This document shows positions 7,725-14,416 of a stretch of DNA of 26,856 bases, in pieces. The stretch covers positions 1-26,856 of the IMG/VR virus record IMGVR_UViG_3300037367_000022; one strand, given 5' to 3'. The position numbers were made by a program, and so were the translations under genes. Every line of letters starts with the position of its first letter. Positions within the stretch are counted from its first letter, which is position 1. Under the pieces are notes generated by a model. That model saw only the letters and a list, made by a program, of their open reading frames with translations. It did not search any database and was not told the origin of the DNA. Origin of the DNA: a virus.

Positions 7725-7918
7725 GGTTTGTAGTTCCTGTAGAAGCTTTTAAGAAGCTTCGTGCCGGGAGGGTTCACCGGGCCGCTGCCGGCCCGGTGCC
7801 CTTTGCGGTCGCAACCTCTTTCGCGCAGCGGGCGCTTCGAGATGCGATAGCCGTGCGGCTGTCGCAACTTGTTGAGCATCGCCGCACCAAAAAGCGCTTG
7901 CAGACTTTTCAGACTCAT
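7721..7918 (-). CDS. Small basic hypothetical protein
   Basis: 65 aa, MSLKSLQALFGAAMLNKLRQ then strongly basic (ISKRPLRERGCDRKGHRAG). The start shares ATGA with the stop of the upstream gene and the stop shares ATGA with the next. The coding DNA contains a perfect 10-bp inverted repeat with a 4-nt loop (7775-7798). Function not recognised; it may bind nucleic acid given its charge. Confidence 0.6.
   Translation of the reverse strand: MSLKSLQALFGAAMLNKLRQPHGYRISKRPLRERGCDRKGHRAGSGPVNPPGTKLLKSFYRNYKP
7775..7798. repeat. 10-bp perfect inverted repeat with 4-nt loop, inside a small gene
   Basis: CACCGGGCCG, loop CTGC, CGGCCCGGTG. Neither strand has a T-tract after it, so it is not an intrinsic terminator. 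In the leftward transcript it would form a very stable hairpin within coding sequence and could slow RNase or ribosomes. Could be fortuitous in GC-rich DNA, but ten perfect pairs is notable. Confidence 0.5.
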
Positions 7919-8325
7919 GAAGTCAGGTCTTCGCCGTTGAGGATTGCGGTTCCCTCAGCGATGAAGTCATCAGCGACAGCAGCCTTGACGCCGCTGACGC
8001 TCGTAGCGCCAAACTTCTTGAGCAATGCAACGGCCTCATCACGCTTGCCAGCAGCAAGCAAGCCGTCTACAACGCTCTTGACAGTCGGCGCGCCGTTGGC
8101 AGGCCCGAGATCAGCCTCTGGGGCAGCCACGGGCTTCGCGACCTTGACAGGCTTCGGAGCTGCCGACTTCGGCGCGGCCGGCTGCGCGGGCGCAGGGGAC
8201 GGCACGTCGCCAGCGAGGATGAAATCGACAAAAGCGCGGGCGGCAGCCAGAACGCTATCGGCATCGGTCAGACCGAGCTTGTTAGCTTCCTGAAGCGCAA
8301 TTGCGCGGGGGGCAACTTGGGACAT
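7915..8325 (-). CDS. Hypothetical phage protein with Ala/Pro linker
   Basis: 136 aa. A helical N-terminal part (to about residue 42) is followed by an Ala/Pro/Lys-rich linker (about 43-75) and a C-terminal helical domain (VKSVVDGLLAAGKRDEAVALL, KKFGATSVSGV, DDFIAEGTAIL). The C-terminal part matches my memory of small phage proteins of unknown function encoded beside replicative primase-helicases. The RBS TAGGAG overlaps the stop of the primase-helicase gene; the leader GGAGTCCCACA is also found at the primase-helicase start. Confidence 0.7.
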   Translation of the reverse strand: MSQVAPRAIALQEANKLGLTDADSVLAAARAFVDFILAGDVPSPAPAQPAAPKSAAPKPVKVAKPVAAPEADLGPANGAPTVKSVVDGLLAAGKRDEAVALLKKFGATSVSGVKAAVADDFIAEGTAILNGEDLTS

Positions 8326-8337
8326 GGTGTGGGACTC

Positions 8338-10509
8338 CTAACTTAGTAATGGGTCTTCGGCTGAAACATCGAGGTTTTGCCAATGCGCGATCCTATCGGT
8401 CTGTGTTGAGTTTGTCCAGAACTTTTTATTGCGGATAATCCAAAGGTGGGGGCGACTCTTACCAAAACGAACTTGTTCAAATTCGCCGCCGAAAATATCT
8501 CTTAGCATGTCGCCGATGCGGTGCAGACTGGGCGAGTAGCGTAGCGTCTCGCGCAAGGCTTGCGCTACTTCGGCGGTCGTTACAATGTCCTTTTCAAACG
8601 GCCCTGTCCGCTCATCAAACCAAGCATGGAGTTGTTCAGCGTCTGCCCCTTCGCCGGCTTTTACCATCTGGGCCTTGGCGTCAGTTAGCGGCGCCCGCGC
8701 GCTTGGGCTGAATCCTGTGGTATCGAGGCTCATAAAGTAGTGTCGCAGCACGCCGGGCGCGCGGTCTGTATTCAAGAACCCCTCAAAGATCCACGACATT
8801 TCGTCTTCAGTCATGGCTGGCGCAAGCATGTGATGGATGCCCCATTTGCGGTCGTCATTGGATATAGAGGCGGCGTTCTCTTTGTTGGAACTGGCCGTCA
8901 CGAAAAAGTGGTTCGGTATAGTGACGGCGCCCAAGTTCTTTTGATGTAGCTCCAACTTGGTCTCTACAATCCAGCGTTCGACCTTCTTTGTAACTTGGTC
9001 GTTCTCGCGGCGAGAGCCGCCACTAAACTCGCTCAAACTAACATGCCAAGCGCTGCTTAAAGCGTCGTTGAATGTACCATCTAGAACGTCGGCTCCGATC
9101 TGCACATGGTAGTCATCGCCTACCAGCGCCGCGGGTACCCTGTCCGTCAGCATCGACTTACCGTTACCCTGCGTTTTGCTCCATATAAGAGGCGCACTTC
9201 GGATCTTAACGCCCGGATGCTGGATTGCGTAGGCGTAGAACTTCAGCAGCCACGTCCGGTACGCATCATCATATATGCGAGCGAACATCCATGTGATTTT
9301 TTCCTGTTCTTCTGCTGTCGGCGGCAACTCTTTCGGGATGCGCGCGCGGTATTTGTTGACGTATCGGTTGCCGTTCTCGGTAAATACGACGCCCTCGCCG
9401 GGGTGAAACCCAACGCCGTCTACGACTTCTTTATCCTTACCTAGCGCGACCAATAAGCTATACGCCTTTTTCTTTGCCGGCATGAGATAGCCGAACATCT
9501 GCTCGATGCCTTGGTTCGTCTCGAATAGGTGATGGGTCTCGCGGTCAAAAAATTTCTCATAGCACATGACGAAGACCAACCGGGCTTTTAAGAAGTCCTT
9601 TGCCGCTTGGAGCTTGTCTCGTTTGACCTTTAGGTCAACCAACGCCGTTGTTTCTTCGTCGGGTGCCGCCTCGCACACAACCTCAAATTCGTCCGGCGCC
9701 GCTGGCGTGTTGAGACCGCGCGCACCGTCAACGTCAAAGCTAATCCAGTGCGTGTTCAGGTCGCCGACGTTCTTGTACGACTTCCCTGTTTTCGATAGTT
9801 CGTTCCACAAGGAGAGACCGGCAGTTGAGCCGCCGGTTTCCTTGTGGATGCTCTGCCCGAGGTTGATCCAATCGTCATAGTTGTCGATGTCGAGCCGCGC
9901 GAGCTTCGCTTTTGCCGCCTCGCGTATGCGCTCAATCGGCAGCGCGTTAGGCGTTTTGTTCACCATCTCGCGAACCGGCTCGCTGTCGGTCAGCTCGCGC
10001 CAAACACGGAATACGTTCGCAGGGATGTTGGGTAGCGTGCGCCAGTCGCCGGTCAGCGGCTCGCCGTACGCCCATTCGTACGGCCTTTTTGTCAGTGGAT
10101 GCACGCTCGGCGGAATCACGTCTTGAACGCTCTTGCCTTCGGCCGTGGCGCAGCGCAATTCAAAGCCCGCGCCGCGCGGCTTGACGGTGCGCAACGGTTT
10201 ACTCAGCTTGTAGAGTAATTTGTCGCGGCCTGCGCGACCGCTCGCGATATGTACGCTGTCGGGGCTATTGCGCAGAGCATCTATGTCTACGCCTTTTTCC
10301 GCCCACCATGCGCGGGCTGCTTCCATGTCGTCAATGTCAAAGGCGCAGGTCCCGCTCAGTGCATGCAGCAGTCCGGCGCCGCCCCCTAGCGCATCGATGC
10401 TCTCGGCGGGCATCGGTGTGACGTTCCAACCGTCATACCGGGGTGCCTTCTGCCCAAGCTCGATAGCGCACAGGCACCAACCTGCGGCCTCATAGTTGTT
10501 GAAGCTAAT
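8338..10509 (-). CDS. Prim-Pol primase / PriCT-2 / D5-like helicase, apparent ATT start
   Basis: 723 aa if it starts at ATT 10509; 691 aa if it starts at ATG 10413. The Prim-Pol N-terminus is visible upstream of that ATG (EAAGWCLCAIELGQKAP, YDGWNVTP), then SGTCAFDIDD carries the catalytic D58-x-D60 and SVHIASGRAGRDKLLY follows. A PriCT-2 domain spans roughly residues 190-260 (LPIERIREAAKAKL, WINLGQSIHKETGG). The C-terminal D5-like AAA+ helicase has Walker A QGNGKS, an acidic SLSEFSGG segment, sensor TASSNKENA and DDRKWGIH. No ATG, GTG or TTG occurs between the in-frame stop upstream and the Prim-Pol start; ATT lies eight bases after GGAG. It primes and unwinds for the family A polymerase. Confidence 0.9.
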   Translation of the reverse strand: MSFNNYEAAGWCLCAIELGQKAPRYDGWNVTPMPAESIDALGGGAGLLHALSGTCAFDIDDMEAARAWWAEKGVDIDALRNSPDSVHIASGRAGRDKLLYKLSKPLRTVKPRGAGFELRCATAEGKSVQDVIPPSVHPLTKRPYEWAYGEPLTGDWRTLPNIPANVFRVWRELTDSEPVREMVNKTPNALPIERIREAAKAKLARLDIDNYDDWINLGQSIHKETGGSTAGLSLWNELSKTGKSYKNVGDLNTHWISFDVDGARGLNTPAAPDEFEVVCEAAPDEETTALVDLKVKRDKLQAAKDFLKARLVFVMCYEKFFDRETHHLFETNQGIEQMFGYLMPAKKKAYSLLVALGKDKEVVDGVGFHPGEGVVFTENGNRYVNKYRARIPKELPPTAEEQEKITWMFARIYDDAYRTWLLKFYAYAIQHPGVKIRSAPLIWSKTQGNGKSMLTDRVPAALVGDDYHVQIGADVLDGTFNDALSSAWHVSLSEFSGGSRRENDQVTKKVERWIVETKLELHQKNLGAVTIPNHFFVTASSNKENAASISNDDRKWGIHHMLAPAMTEDEMSWIFEGFLNTDRAPGVLRHYFMSLDTTGFSPSARAPLTDAKAQMVKAGEGADAEQLHAWFDERTGPFEKDIVTTAEVAQALRETLRYSPSLHRIGDMLRDIFGGEFEQVRFGKSRPHLWIIRNKKFWTNSTQTDRIAHWQNLDVSAEDPLLS

Positions 10510-10543
10510 TTGTGGGACTCCGCTGACGTGAGCGTAGAGTAAG

Positions 10544-10777
10544 CTAGTAGCCTCCTTGCCGCAAGCGATTCAGTGCATTCTCCAGAGAGGTGTCTAGCGC
10601 CTCGGAGTAGACGTTCTCGTGTATCTTGCCACTATACGGGCTGGCATGGCTCAAATGCTCCATGGCCTCGCGCGGGGGGCGTACGTCGCGGTTGTCCCGC
10701 AAGCGTACAGTTGTCGGGCGCGATGCCGGCCGCTCGAAGAAACCGGGGTATTTCTCGCCTTGTGGGAAAGGTCTCAT
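10544..10777 (-). CDS. Hypothetical protein
   Basis: 77 aa, Arg/Pro-rich N-terminal half (GFFERPASRPTTVRLRDNRD) and an acidic helical C-terminus (ENVYSEALDTSLENALNRLRQ). Starts in an ATGA overlap with the stop of the upstream gene. Function not recognised. Its end lies 34 bases before the apparent ATT start of the primase-helicase. Confidence 0.6.
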   Translation of the reverse strand: MRPFPQGEKYPGFFERPASRPTTVRLRDNRDVRPPREAMEHLSHASPYSGKIHENVYSEALDTSLENALNRLRQGGY

Positions 10778-10959
10778 ACGCGCAATCCCGCGTTATCCAG
10801 GAACATCTGGACATCGAACTGCGGGTTGTTGGCCTTCAGTCGATCCGCCATAATGTAGGCCGTGCGCACTACTGCGCGCCGCTCGTCGGCCGTCAGCAAA
10901 TCGCACTCTAGCGCGAGGCGCATCGTTTCCGCAAGGAAAATGTAATCTCGCCTTGTCAT
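10774..10959 (-). CDS. Small conserved phage protein
   Basis: 61 aa, beginning MTRRDYIFLAETMRLALE and ending NPQFDVQMFLDNAGL. This layout (MTxxDYxxxAxxLR..., A..L...NPxFDxxxFLxxxG) is a widespread small phage protein of unknown function often next to replication genes. GAGG lies eight bases before the ATG. All-helical prediction. Confidence 0.75.
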   Translation of the reverse strand: MTRRDYIFLAETMRLALECDLLTADERRAVVRTAYIMADRLKANNPQFDVQMFLDNAGLRV

Positions 10960-10964
10960 GGGTG

Positions 10965-11153
10965 TTACCTCAGTAGTGGGTCTAGCGCCTTTACGTCCTG
11001 ATCGCGCCGTTGCAAGCGCGCACGTAGCTCGTTCACAAAGTTTGTTAGCTCAGCCCCGGCATCCGTATGCAGCGCCGGATGGTTCTCAAGCGCGCTGTGG
11101 ATAGCCGCGCACGTCGCCGTGCTTAAGTCTAGCTCCAAATGCTCGTATCTCAT
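10965..11153 (-). CDS. Hypothetical small helical protein
   Basis: 62 aa, MRYEHLELDLSTATCAAIHSAL, predicted helical and acidic at the N-terminus, with a basic segment (ELRARLQRRDQDVK). ATG shares ATGA with the upstream stop and has GGGAG ten bases upstream. Function not recognised. Confidence 0.62.
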   Translation of the reverse strand: MRYEHLELDLSTATCAAIHSALENHPALHTDAGAELTNFVNELRARLQRRDQDVKALDPLLR

Positions 11154-11431
11154 GACGGTTTCACTCCCGGCGGTAACTCATCGTCAGGCTGCGCTGGCGA
11201 ACATCCTAGGCTGGCAATGTCCATGCCGACGGACGCATGCGTGAACGCAAGCGACGCGCGCAGCGCGTCCGCCCACTCCTGGATACCAAATTCCTGCTCG
11301 CCGACAAGTACGACGGTCCACACGCGGCCGTTAGCCTTTAATGTCGCGGACAGCGACGGCAGCTTGTCCCCGTCGCGCGGCAGATAGACGCAATCAAGCA
11401 GTCGCCAGACAGATGCGTTTATCGCGGACAT
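11150..11431 (-). CDS. Hypothetical protein
   Basis: 93 aa from ATG 11431, which has AGGA about ten bases upstream; an in-frame start seven codons earlier (11452) is possible. A beta-like core (GRVWTVVLVGEQEFG) is flanked by helical segments, and the C-terminus is Pro/Asp-rich. The first bases overlap the end of the Pro-rich membrane protein gene upstream. No family recognised. Confidence 0.6.
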   Translation of the reverse strand: MSAINASVWRLLDCVYLPRDGDKLPSLSATLKANGRVWTVVLVGEQEFGIQEWADALRASLAFTHASVGMDIASLGCSPAQPDDELPPGVKPS

Positions 11432-11901
11432 TGGGTTTCTGTCCTGTAGCAAGGTGGCGCGCGATCAAAGAATCCACCCCCTGTGTGCGGCAGTTCGCGC
11501 GGGATGTATGGTGCGGGCGTCACTACCGGCGGCACATAGGCCGGCGCGGCTGGTGGCGTCAATACGGGCGTCAATACGGGTTCCGGCAGCGCAGTGTAGC
11601 TAACGATTGGGGCTGCATAGGACGGCGCTGGCGCCGCTACGGGGTCTACGGCCGCCTCAGGTGCGGGCGCCGTCGCGCAAGGCGCCACGGGGGCGTGCGG
11701 CCCTCGTATGAGCGGCCTGAAGCATCCGGTCAGGACGATGGGCGCCGGAGTGTCCAATAGCTCAACGTCTAGCGTCGGGGGTTGGATAAAAAACGCACCA
11801 CTTGTTGACTTATGGTCCCGCTCCTGAAACAGGTACGCCATGGTCAATATCTCGACTACAGCTCCCGCCAGCAGCGCAGCGGCAACGTATCTGGTTTTCA
11901 T
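11419..11901 (-). CDS. Membrane-anchored Pro/Ala-rich protein
   Basis: 160 aa from ATG 11901 (GGAG eight bases upstream, ATGA overlap with the previous stop). A basic N-terminus and hydrophobic stretch (MKTRYVAAALLAGAVVEILT) form a likely uncleaved signal anchor. The rest is a low-complexity Pro/Ala/Val region (about residues 75-145; PAPSYAAPIV, VLTPVLTPPAAPAYVPPVV), as in periplasm-spanning proteins. It could be an envelope or lysis accessory, but no lipobox or spanin coiled coil is seen. Call based only on composition. Confidence 0.6.
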   Translation of the reverse strand: MKTRYVAAALLAGAVVEILTMAYLFQERDHKSTSGAFFIQPPTLDVELLDTPAPIVLTGCFRPLIRGPHAPVAPCATAPAPEAAVDPVAAPAPSYAAPIVSYTALPEPVLTPVLTPPAAPAYVPPVVTPAPYIPRELPHTGGGFFDRAPPCYRTETQCPR

Positions 11902-12092
11902 TCGCATAGCTCCAAGCGCCCGCGGGGCGCGATGTAGATAGCAGTAGGACAGCCGCTGTCATTAGCCTTGAGGTTCTCTTGGTCCCACGACTGCGCCTTA
12001 CGCGCGGCTTTGTAGTCAGCGGTGGCGAGGTATCCGGACCAGACAGCGACGACGGCGAGAAGGAAGGATACGGCTAGCAGCTTGTTTGACAC
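11898..12092 (-). CDS. Small membrane protein, GTG start
   Basis: 64 aa. Start GTG 12092 has GGAG six bases upstream. One N-terminal hydrophobic helix (LLAVSFLLAVVAVWSGYLA, residues 5-23) is followed by a short polar tail (ADYKAARKAQSWDQENLK) and two cysteines in the last 17 residues. N-in, periplasmic tail is likely. It overlaps the preceding small gene by 77 bases and the next by ATGA. Function unknown. Confidence 0.58.
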   Translation of the reverse strand: MSNKLLAVSFLLAVVAVWSGYLATADYKAARKAQSWDQENLKANDSGCPTAIYIAPRGRLELCE

Positions 12093-12171
12093 AGTAGACT
12101 CCGATGGGCGCGTACAGCGCCAGCAGTATTAAACCCGGCCAAGCGTATTTGATTCCGTGCAGGTTGTGCAT
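12016..12171 (-). CDS. Small membrane peptide, overlapping the next gene
   Basis: 51 aa, MHNLHGIKYAWPGLILLALY. One hydrophobic segment (about residues 11-27) precedes a strongly basic end (LPSRRRRCLVRIPRHR). ATG 12171 overlaps the upstream stop as TAATG. Its last 77 bases overlap the downstream GTG-started gene in another frame, so either the overlap is genuine or this frame is not used. No family recognised. Confidence 0.45.
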   Translation of the reverse strand: MHNLHGIKYAWPGLILLALYAPIGVYCVKQAASRILPSRRRRCLVRIPRHR

Positions 12172-12317
12172 TATAGCTTCGGCCAGTGGGCGCCCATTGC
12201 GGTTCCGACCCGGTATAGCGCGACGCCCAAGGCGCGCAGGCCGAAGGCAAACGCGTACCATATGCCGAGAAACGCAAAGGTAACTACAAACGGTATTAGC
12301 AGGGCAATGAAGATCAT
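12171..12317 (-). CDS. Small membrane peptide
   Basis: 48 aa starting MIFIALLIPFVVTFAFLGIW. Residues 2-35 are hydrophobic, long enough for one or two helices. The start overlaps the stop of the JAMM-like gene (TGATG), with GAGG ten bases upstream; the stop overlaps the next start (TAATG). These junctions support translation. Function unknown. Confidence 0.55.
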   Translation of the reverse strand: MIFIALLIPFVVTFAFLGIWYAFAFGLRALGVALYRVGTAMGAHWPKL

Positions 12318-12733
12318 CACTTGACTACCTCCCCAAGCGCAATATGGCCCTCTAGGCCATTCTCGTGCGCGGTCTCACCTGGCACGTAGCGGCGCACCGC
12401 GCCGTGTTCGTACTCAATGCCGATGTAGCTGACGACGTGGTGAACATCCGCGGCGCGAGTATCAGCGTCACTGAACCAGCGCGCGTACTCCTTGTTGCCG
12501 GGGTGCGTGTGGTACAGCCCCACAAAGTTATAGTCCGTCGTGAAGCTGAATCGGATGTCTATGTGCACATCGTTGCGCGAAGTCTGCGCGATGCTGTAGT
12601 AGAACTTGCCGTCACGCTCAAGCAGCACGCCACCAAATTCATAACCGCTGTGCCACGACATGTCTTCGCAGGACTGCTCGGCAGCAACGGCAGCATTGTC
12701 TAGCGTGTCGTACGCTACGCTTACGGGCATCAT
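12317..12733 (-). CDS. JAMM/JAB-like (DUF4329-type) metalloprotease-fold protein
   Basis: 138 aa. The metal-binding JAMM pattern is complete: E32 in YEFGGVLL, H75-x-H77 in YHTHPGN, and S88-x-x-D91 in WFSDAD. The layout with KFYYSIAQ before the HxH motif and VRRYVPGE after it resembles DUF4329. JAMM enzymes cleave isopeptide bonds or process proteins; phage tail JAB proteins usually carry a fused NlpC/P60 domain, absent here, and this gene lies far from the tail genes. A role in counter-defence or host-protein processing is only inference. The ATG-ATG start follows an ATAGGAG leader shared with neighbouring genes. Confidence 0.72.
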   Translation of the reverse strand: MMPVSVAYDTLDNAAVAAEQSCEDMSWHSGYEFGGVLLERDGKFYYSIAQTSRNDVHIDIRFSFTTDYNFVGLYHTHPGNKEYARWFSDADTRAADVHHVVSYIGIEYEHGAVRRYVPGETAHENGLEGHIALGEVVK

Positions 12734-12758
12734 GGCTCTTTGCTCCTATGAATTAATT

Positions 12759-13490
12759 TTAGTACTCAACAGCTTCTTGCCGCGTGATGAAGAAGTGTAT
12801 GCCGTGGCTACACTCAACCCGCGGATCAGGATCATAACTATCTGGTGTTACCAACCCGCTCAGGGGGTATTGGAAACCGCCATACGCTTCTCCTAACAGC
12901 TTGCCTTCGCGATCCAGGATATAAGCGAATTCCGCGCGACACTTGCGACTGCCATAGGCGTTTACTCGCTTGGCGTCGGCGGGAATCATCAGCGTAACGA
13001 TTACTTTACCGACTTTCTTGAACCCAATGAACTGTCCTACTTGGGGCGCTACGACAAACTGCTCTAATCCCCGGCAACCTGACAGGTTCGCGTCGCGCAG
13101 GTTCGCGCCGTCCAGGTTCGCGCCGTCCAGGTTCGCGCCGCGCAGGTGCGCGCCGCGCAGGTGCGCGCAGCGCAGGTTCGCGCCGTCCAGGTGCGCGCCG
13201 CGCAGGTCCGCGCAGCGCAGGTGCGCGCAGCGCAGGTCCGCGTCGCGCAGGTTCGCGCTGCGCAGGTCCGCGCCGCTCAGGTTCGCACCGCGCAGGTTCG
13301 CGCCGGGCAGGTGCGCACGGCGCAGGTCCGCACCGCTCAGGTCCGCGCCGCTCAGGTCCGCACGGCGCAGGTCCGCACCGCTCAGGTGCGCGCAGCTCAG
13401 GTTCGCGCCGCTCAGGTGCGCGCCGCGCAGGTTCGCACCGGGACGAATGTCAACCTCGCGTTCTGAACCGTCAAGGAATTTAATCATCAT
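12759..13490 (-). CDS. Pentapeptide-repeat protein with C-terminal DUF5758-like domain
   Basis: 243 aa. A short beta cap ([15 protein letters not shown]) leads into about 24 pentapeptides, residues 18-138, of form A(N/D/H)L(R/S/D)G, forming a right-handed square beta-helix. Such solenoids can mimic DNA, as in gyrase-protecting Qnr/MfpA. The C-terminal domain (about 140-243; [41 protein letters not shown]) matches the phage DUF5758 pattern as I remember it. The gene starts behind an ATAGGAG leader and overlaps the upstream damaged paralogue as ATGA. Function unknown; gyrase or nuclease interaction is only a family-based possibility. Confidence 0.85.
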   Translation of the reverse strand: MMIKFLDGSEREVDIRPGANLRGAHLSGANLSCAHLSGADLRRADLSGADLSGADLRRAHLPGANLRGANLSGADLRSANLRDADLRCAHLRCADLRGAHLDGANLRCAHLRGAHLRGANLDGANLDGANLRDANLSGCRGLEQFVVAPQVGQFIGFKKVGKVIVTLMIPADAKRVNAYGSRKCRAEFAYILDREGKLLGEAYGGFQYPLSGLVTPDSYDPDPRVECSHGIHFFITRQEAVEY

Positions 13491-13917
13491 GGTTGGTTAC
13501 TCCTATGTCGATAAGAAGCGTAGCAGTTCGTGGCGATCAGGTTCGCACCGCTCAGGTTCGCACCGCTCAGGTCCGCGCTGCACAGGTACGCGCCGTCCAC
13601 AGGTTCGCGCCGCGCAAGTCCGCACCGCTCAGGTGCGCGCCGCTCAGGTCCGCGCAGCACAGGTACGCGCCGCGCAAGTCCGCACCGCTCAGGTGCGCGC
13701 CGCTCAGGTCCGCGCAGCACAGGTACGCGCCGCGCAGGTTCGCACCGCCCAAGTACGCGCTGTTCAGGTTCGCGCTGATCAGGTTCGCACCGCTCAGGTT
13801 CGCACCGCTCAGGTTCGCGCTGCTCAGGTCCGCGCAGTACAGGTCCGCGGAGCGCAGGTCCGCGCCGGGACGAATGTCAACCTCGCGTTCTGAACCGTCA
13901 AGGAATCTAATCATCAT
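13487..13917 (-). pseudogene. Frameshifted, C-terminally truncated second pentapeptide-repeat gene
   Basis: The first 18 residues are nearly identical to the next gene ([19 protein letters not shown]), with the same leader. It reads pentapeptides until a 2-nt insertion (CA at 13598-13599) breaks the 15-nt period. The original frame then stops at 13567 after [10 protein letters not shown]; the repeat continues in another frame ([19 protein letters not shown]) to a TGA at 13487 that overlaps the next start. There is no C-terminal domain; instead the repeat runs into a copy of the last codons of the upstream 45-aa gene. The whole is best explained by a 427-bp tandem duplication. The 116-aa frame from 13917 to 13567 could still be expressed as a short solenoid. 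Confidence 0.75.
13609..13728. repeat. Perfect 60-bp tandem repeat (two copies) in the damaged pentapeptide gene
   Basis: 13609-13668 and 13669-13728 are identical and each encodes four pentapeptides, visible as [20 protein letters not shown] twice in the protein. The 60-bp unit is four 15-nt repeats, so the duplication adds one whole turn of the beta-helix without breaking frame. This points to slippage or unequal recombination between repeats. Confidence 0.9.
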
Positions 13918-13929
13918 GGTTGGTTACTC

Positions 13930-14067
13930 CTATGTCGATAAGAAGCGTAGCAGTTCGTGGCGCGTTGTGCTCGCCTTTTTCACCTTGTCGCGCAGCGTCT
14001 GTTGCGGTGAAGGTCGCGGCTCGCGTGAGCGCTCCAGGATTCGAGCGTAGCGGCTTTTGTGCGTCAT
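13930..14067 (-). CDS. Small basic hypothetical protein
   Basis: 45 aa from ATG 14067, chosen because GGAGG lies eight to nine bases upstream; longer in-frame starts (to 14145) would overlap the upstream gene extensively. Highly basic (MTHKSRYARILERSREPR, LRDKVKKASTTRHELLRF). One base separates it from the upstream stop. Its last nine codons are duplicated at 13505-13535. Function unknown. Confidence 0.6.
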   Translation of the reverse strand: MTHKSRYARILERSREPRPSPQQTLRDKVKKASTTRHELLRFLST

Positions 14068-14068
14068 G

Positions 14069-14194
14069 TTAGTTGAACCTCCGCAGAATGGCTGAGATGA
14101 ACATGCGTTGGAAGGCTTCCCGCGCGTCGCGGCCGTGATGCTCAATCACAGTGTAGCCGCGAGTGCGGAACACCAGAGCGCGCCACGCGCTCAT
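14069..14194 (-). CDS. Small hypothetical protein (MSAWRALV family)
   Basis: 41 aa, MSAWRALVFRTRGYTVIEHH, helical second half (DAREAFQRMFISAILRRF). ATG overlaps the upstream stop as ATGA. Its first 25 bases of coding/leader sequence recur at 14819-14843, where they begin a 10-codon remnant. The pattern WRALVFRTRGYTVIEHHGRDAREAFQR looks like a compact alpha-beta domain. Function unknown. Confidence 0.6.
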   Translation of the reverse strand: MSAWRALVFRTRGYTVIEHHGRDAREAFQRMFISAILRRFN

Positions 14195-14364
14195 GCGCCA
14201 CCGCGCAGTGCTTTCAGGTGATCCAATCGCGCCATGCGCACGTAGTAACGCACCGTTGAGGCGCGACGCGCAGGGTCCACGATGTTTCGCTTGGCGAACC
14301 TCGCTTGCTTAAGCGAGTGGTTGCGCATCCTCAAGTAGTCGGGGTTCCTATGAATCATTTCCAC
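14191..14364 (-). CDS. Small basic hypothetical protein, probable GTG start
   Basis: 57 aa from GTG 14364, six bases after GGAGGG; ATG 14358 is the alternative and a longer frame reaches 14460 without a good RBS. Strongly basic and helical (DYLRMRNHSLKQARFAKRN, RRASTVRYYVRMARLDHLK), possibly nucleic-acid binding. Stop overlaps the next start as ATGA. Function unknown. Confidence 0.58.
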   Translation of the reverse strand: MEMIHRNPDYLRMRNHSLKQARFAKRNIVDPARRASTVRYYVRMARLDHLKALRGGA

Positions 14365-14416
14365 GAGTATCCCTCCACTTGCGCCGTCGTGCGGCGCGTT
14401 GCCAGTGTTCCAATTG

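Larger units (their letters stand above)
13439..13962. repeat. 427-bp tandem duplication at the pentapeptide locus (copies of a 97-nt segment at 13439-13535 and 13866-13962)
   Basis: The two 97-nt segments differ at one base (13479 T versus 13906 C in plus-strand terms) and lie exactly 427 nt apart. Each contains the last codons of the 45-aa gene, the ATAGGAG leader and the first 18 codons of a pentapeptide gene. The left copy's segment joins directly to pentapeptide repeats at 13536, marking the duplication junction. The near identity indicates a recent event or ongoing homogenisation. Confidence 0.85.

Noticed and set aside
11898-12171. Spanin pair
   Set aside because: The overlapping small membrane genes lack a lipobox cysteine and the typical coiled coil, so lysis assignment cannot be supported.
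13080-13860. CRISPR-like array of short regular repeats
   Set aside because: The unit is 15 nt with no unique spacers, and it encodes pentapeptides on the minus strand; no cas genes.
12970-13893. Long plus-strand reading frames (307 and 106 aa) opposite the pentapeptide genes
   Set aside because: They are the antisense image of 15-nt repeats, giving simple Arg/Ala/Gln/Val patterns, and the minus strand holds recognisable pentapeptides with leaders.
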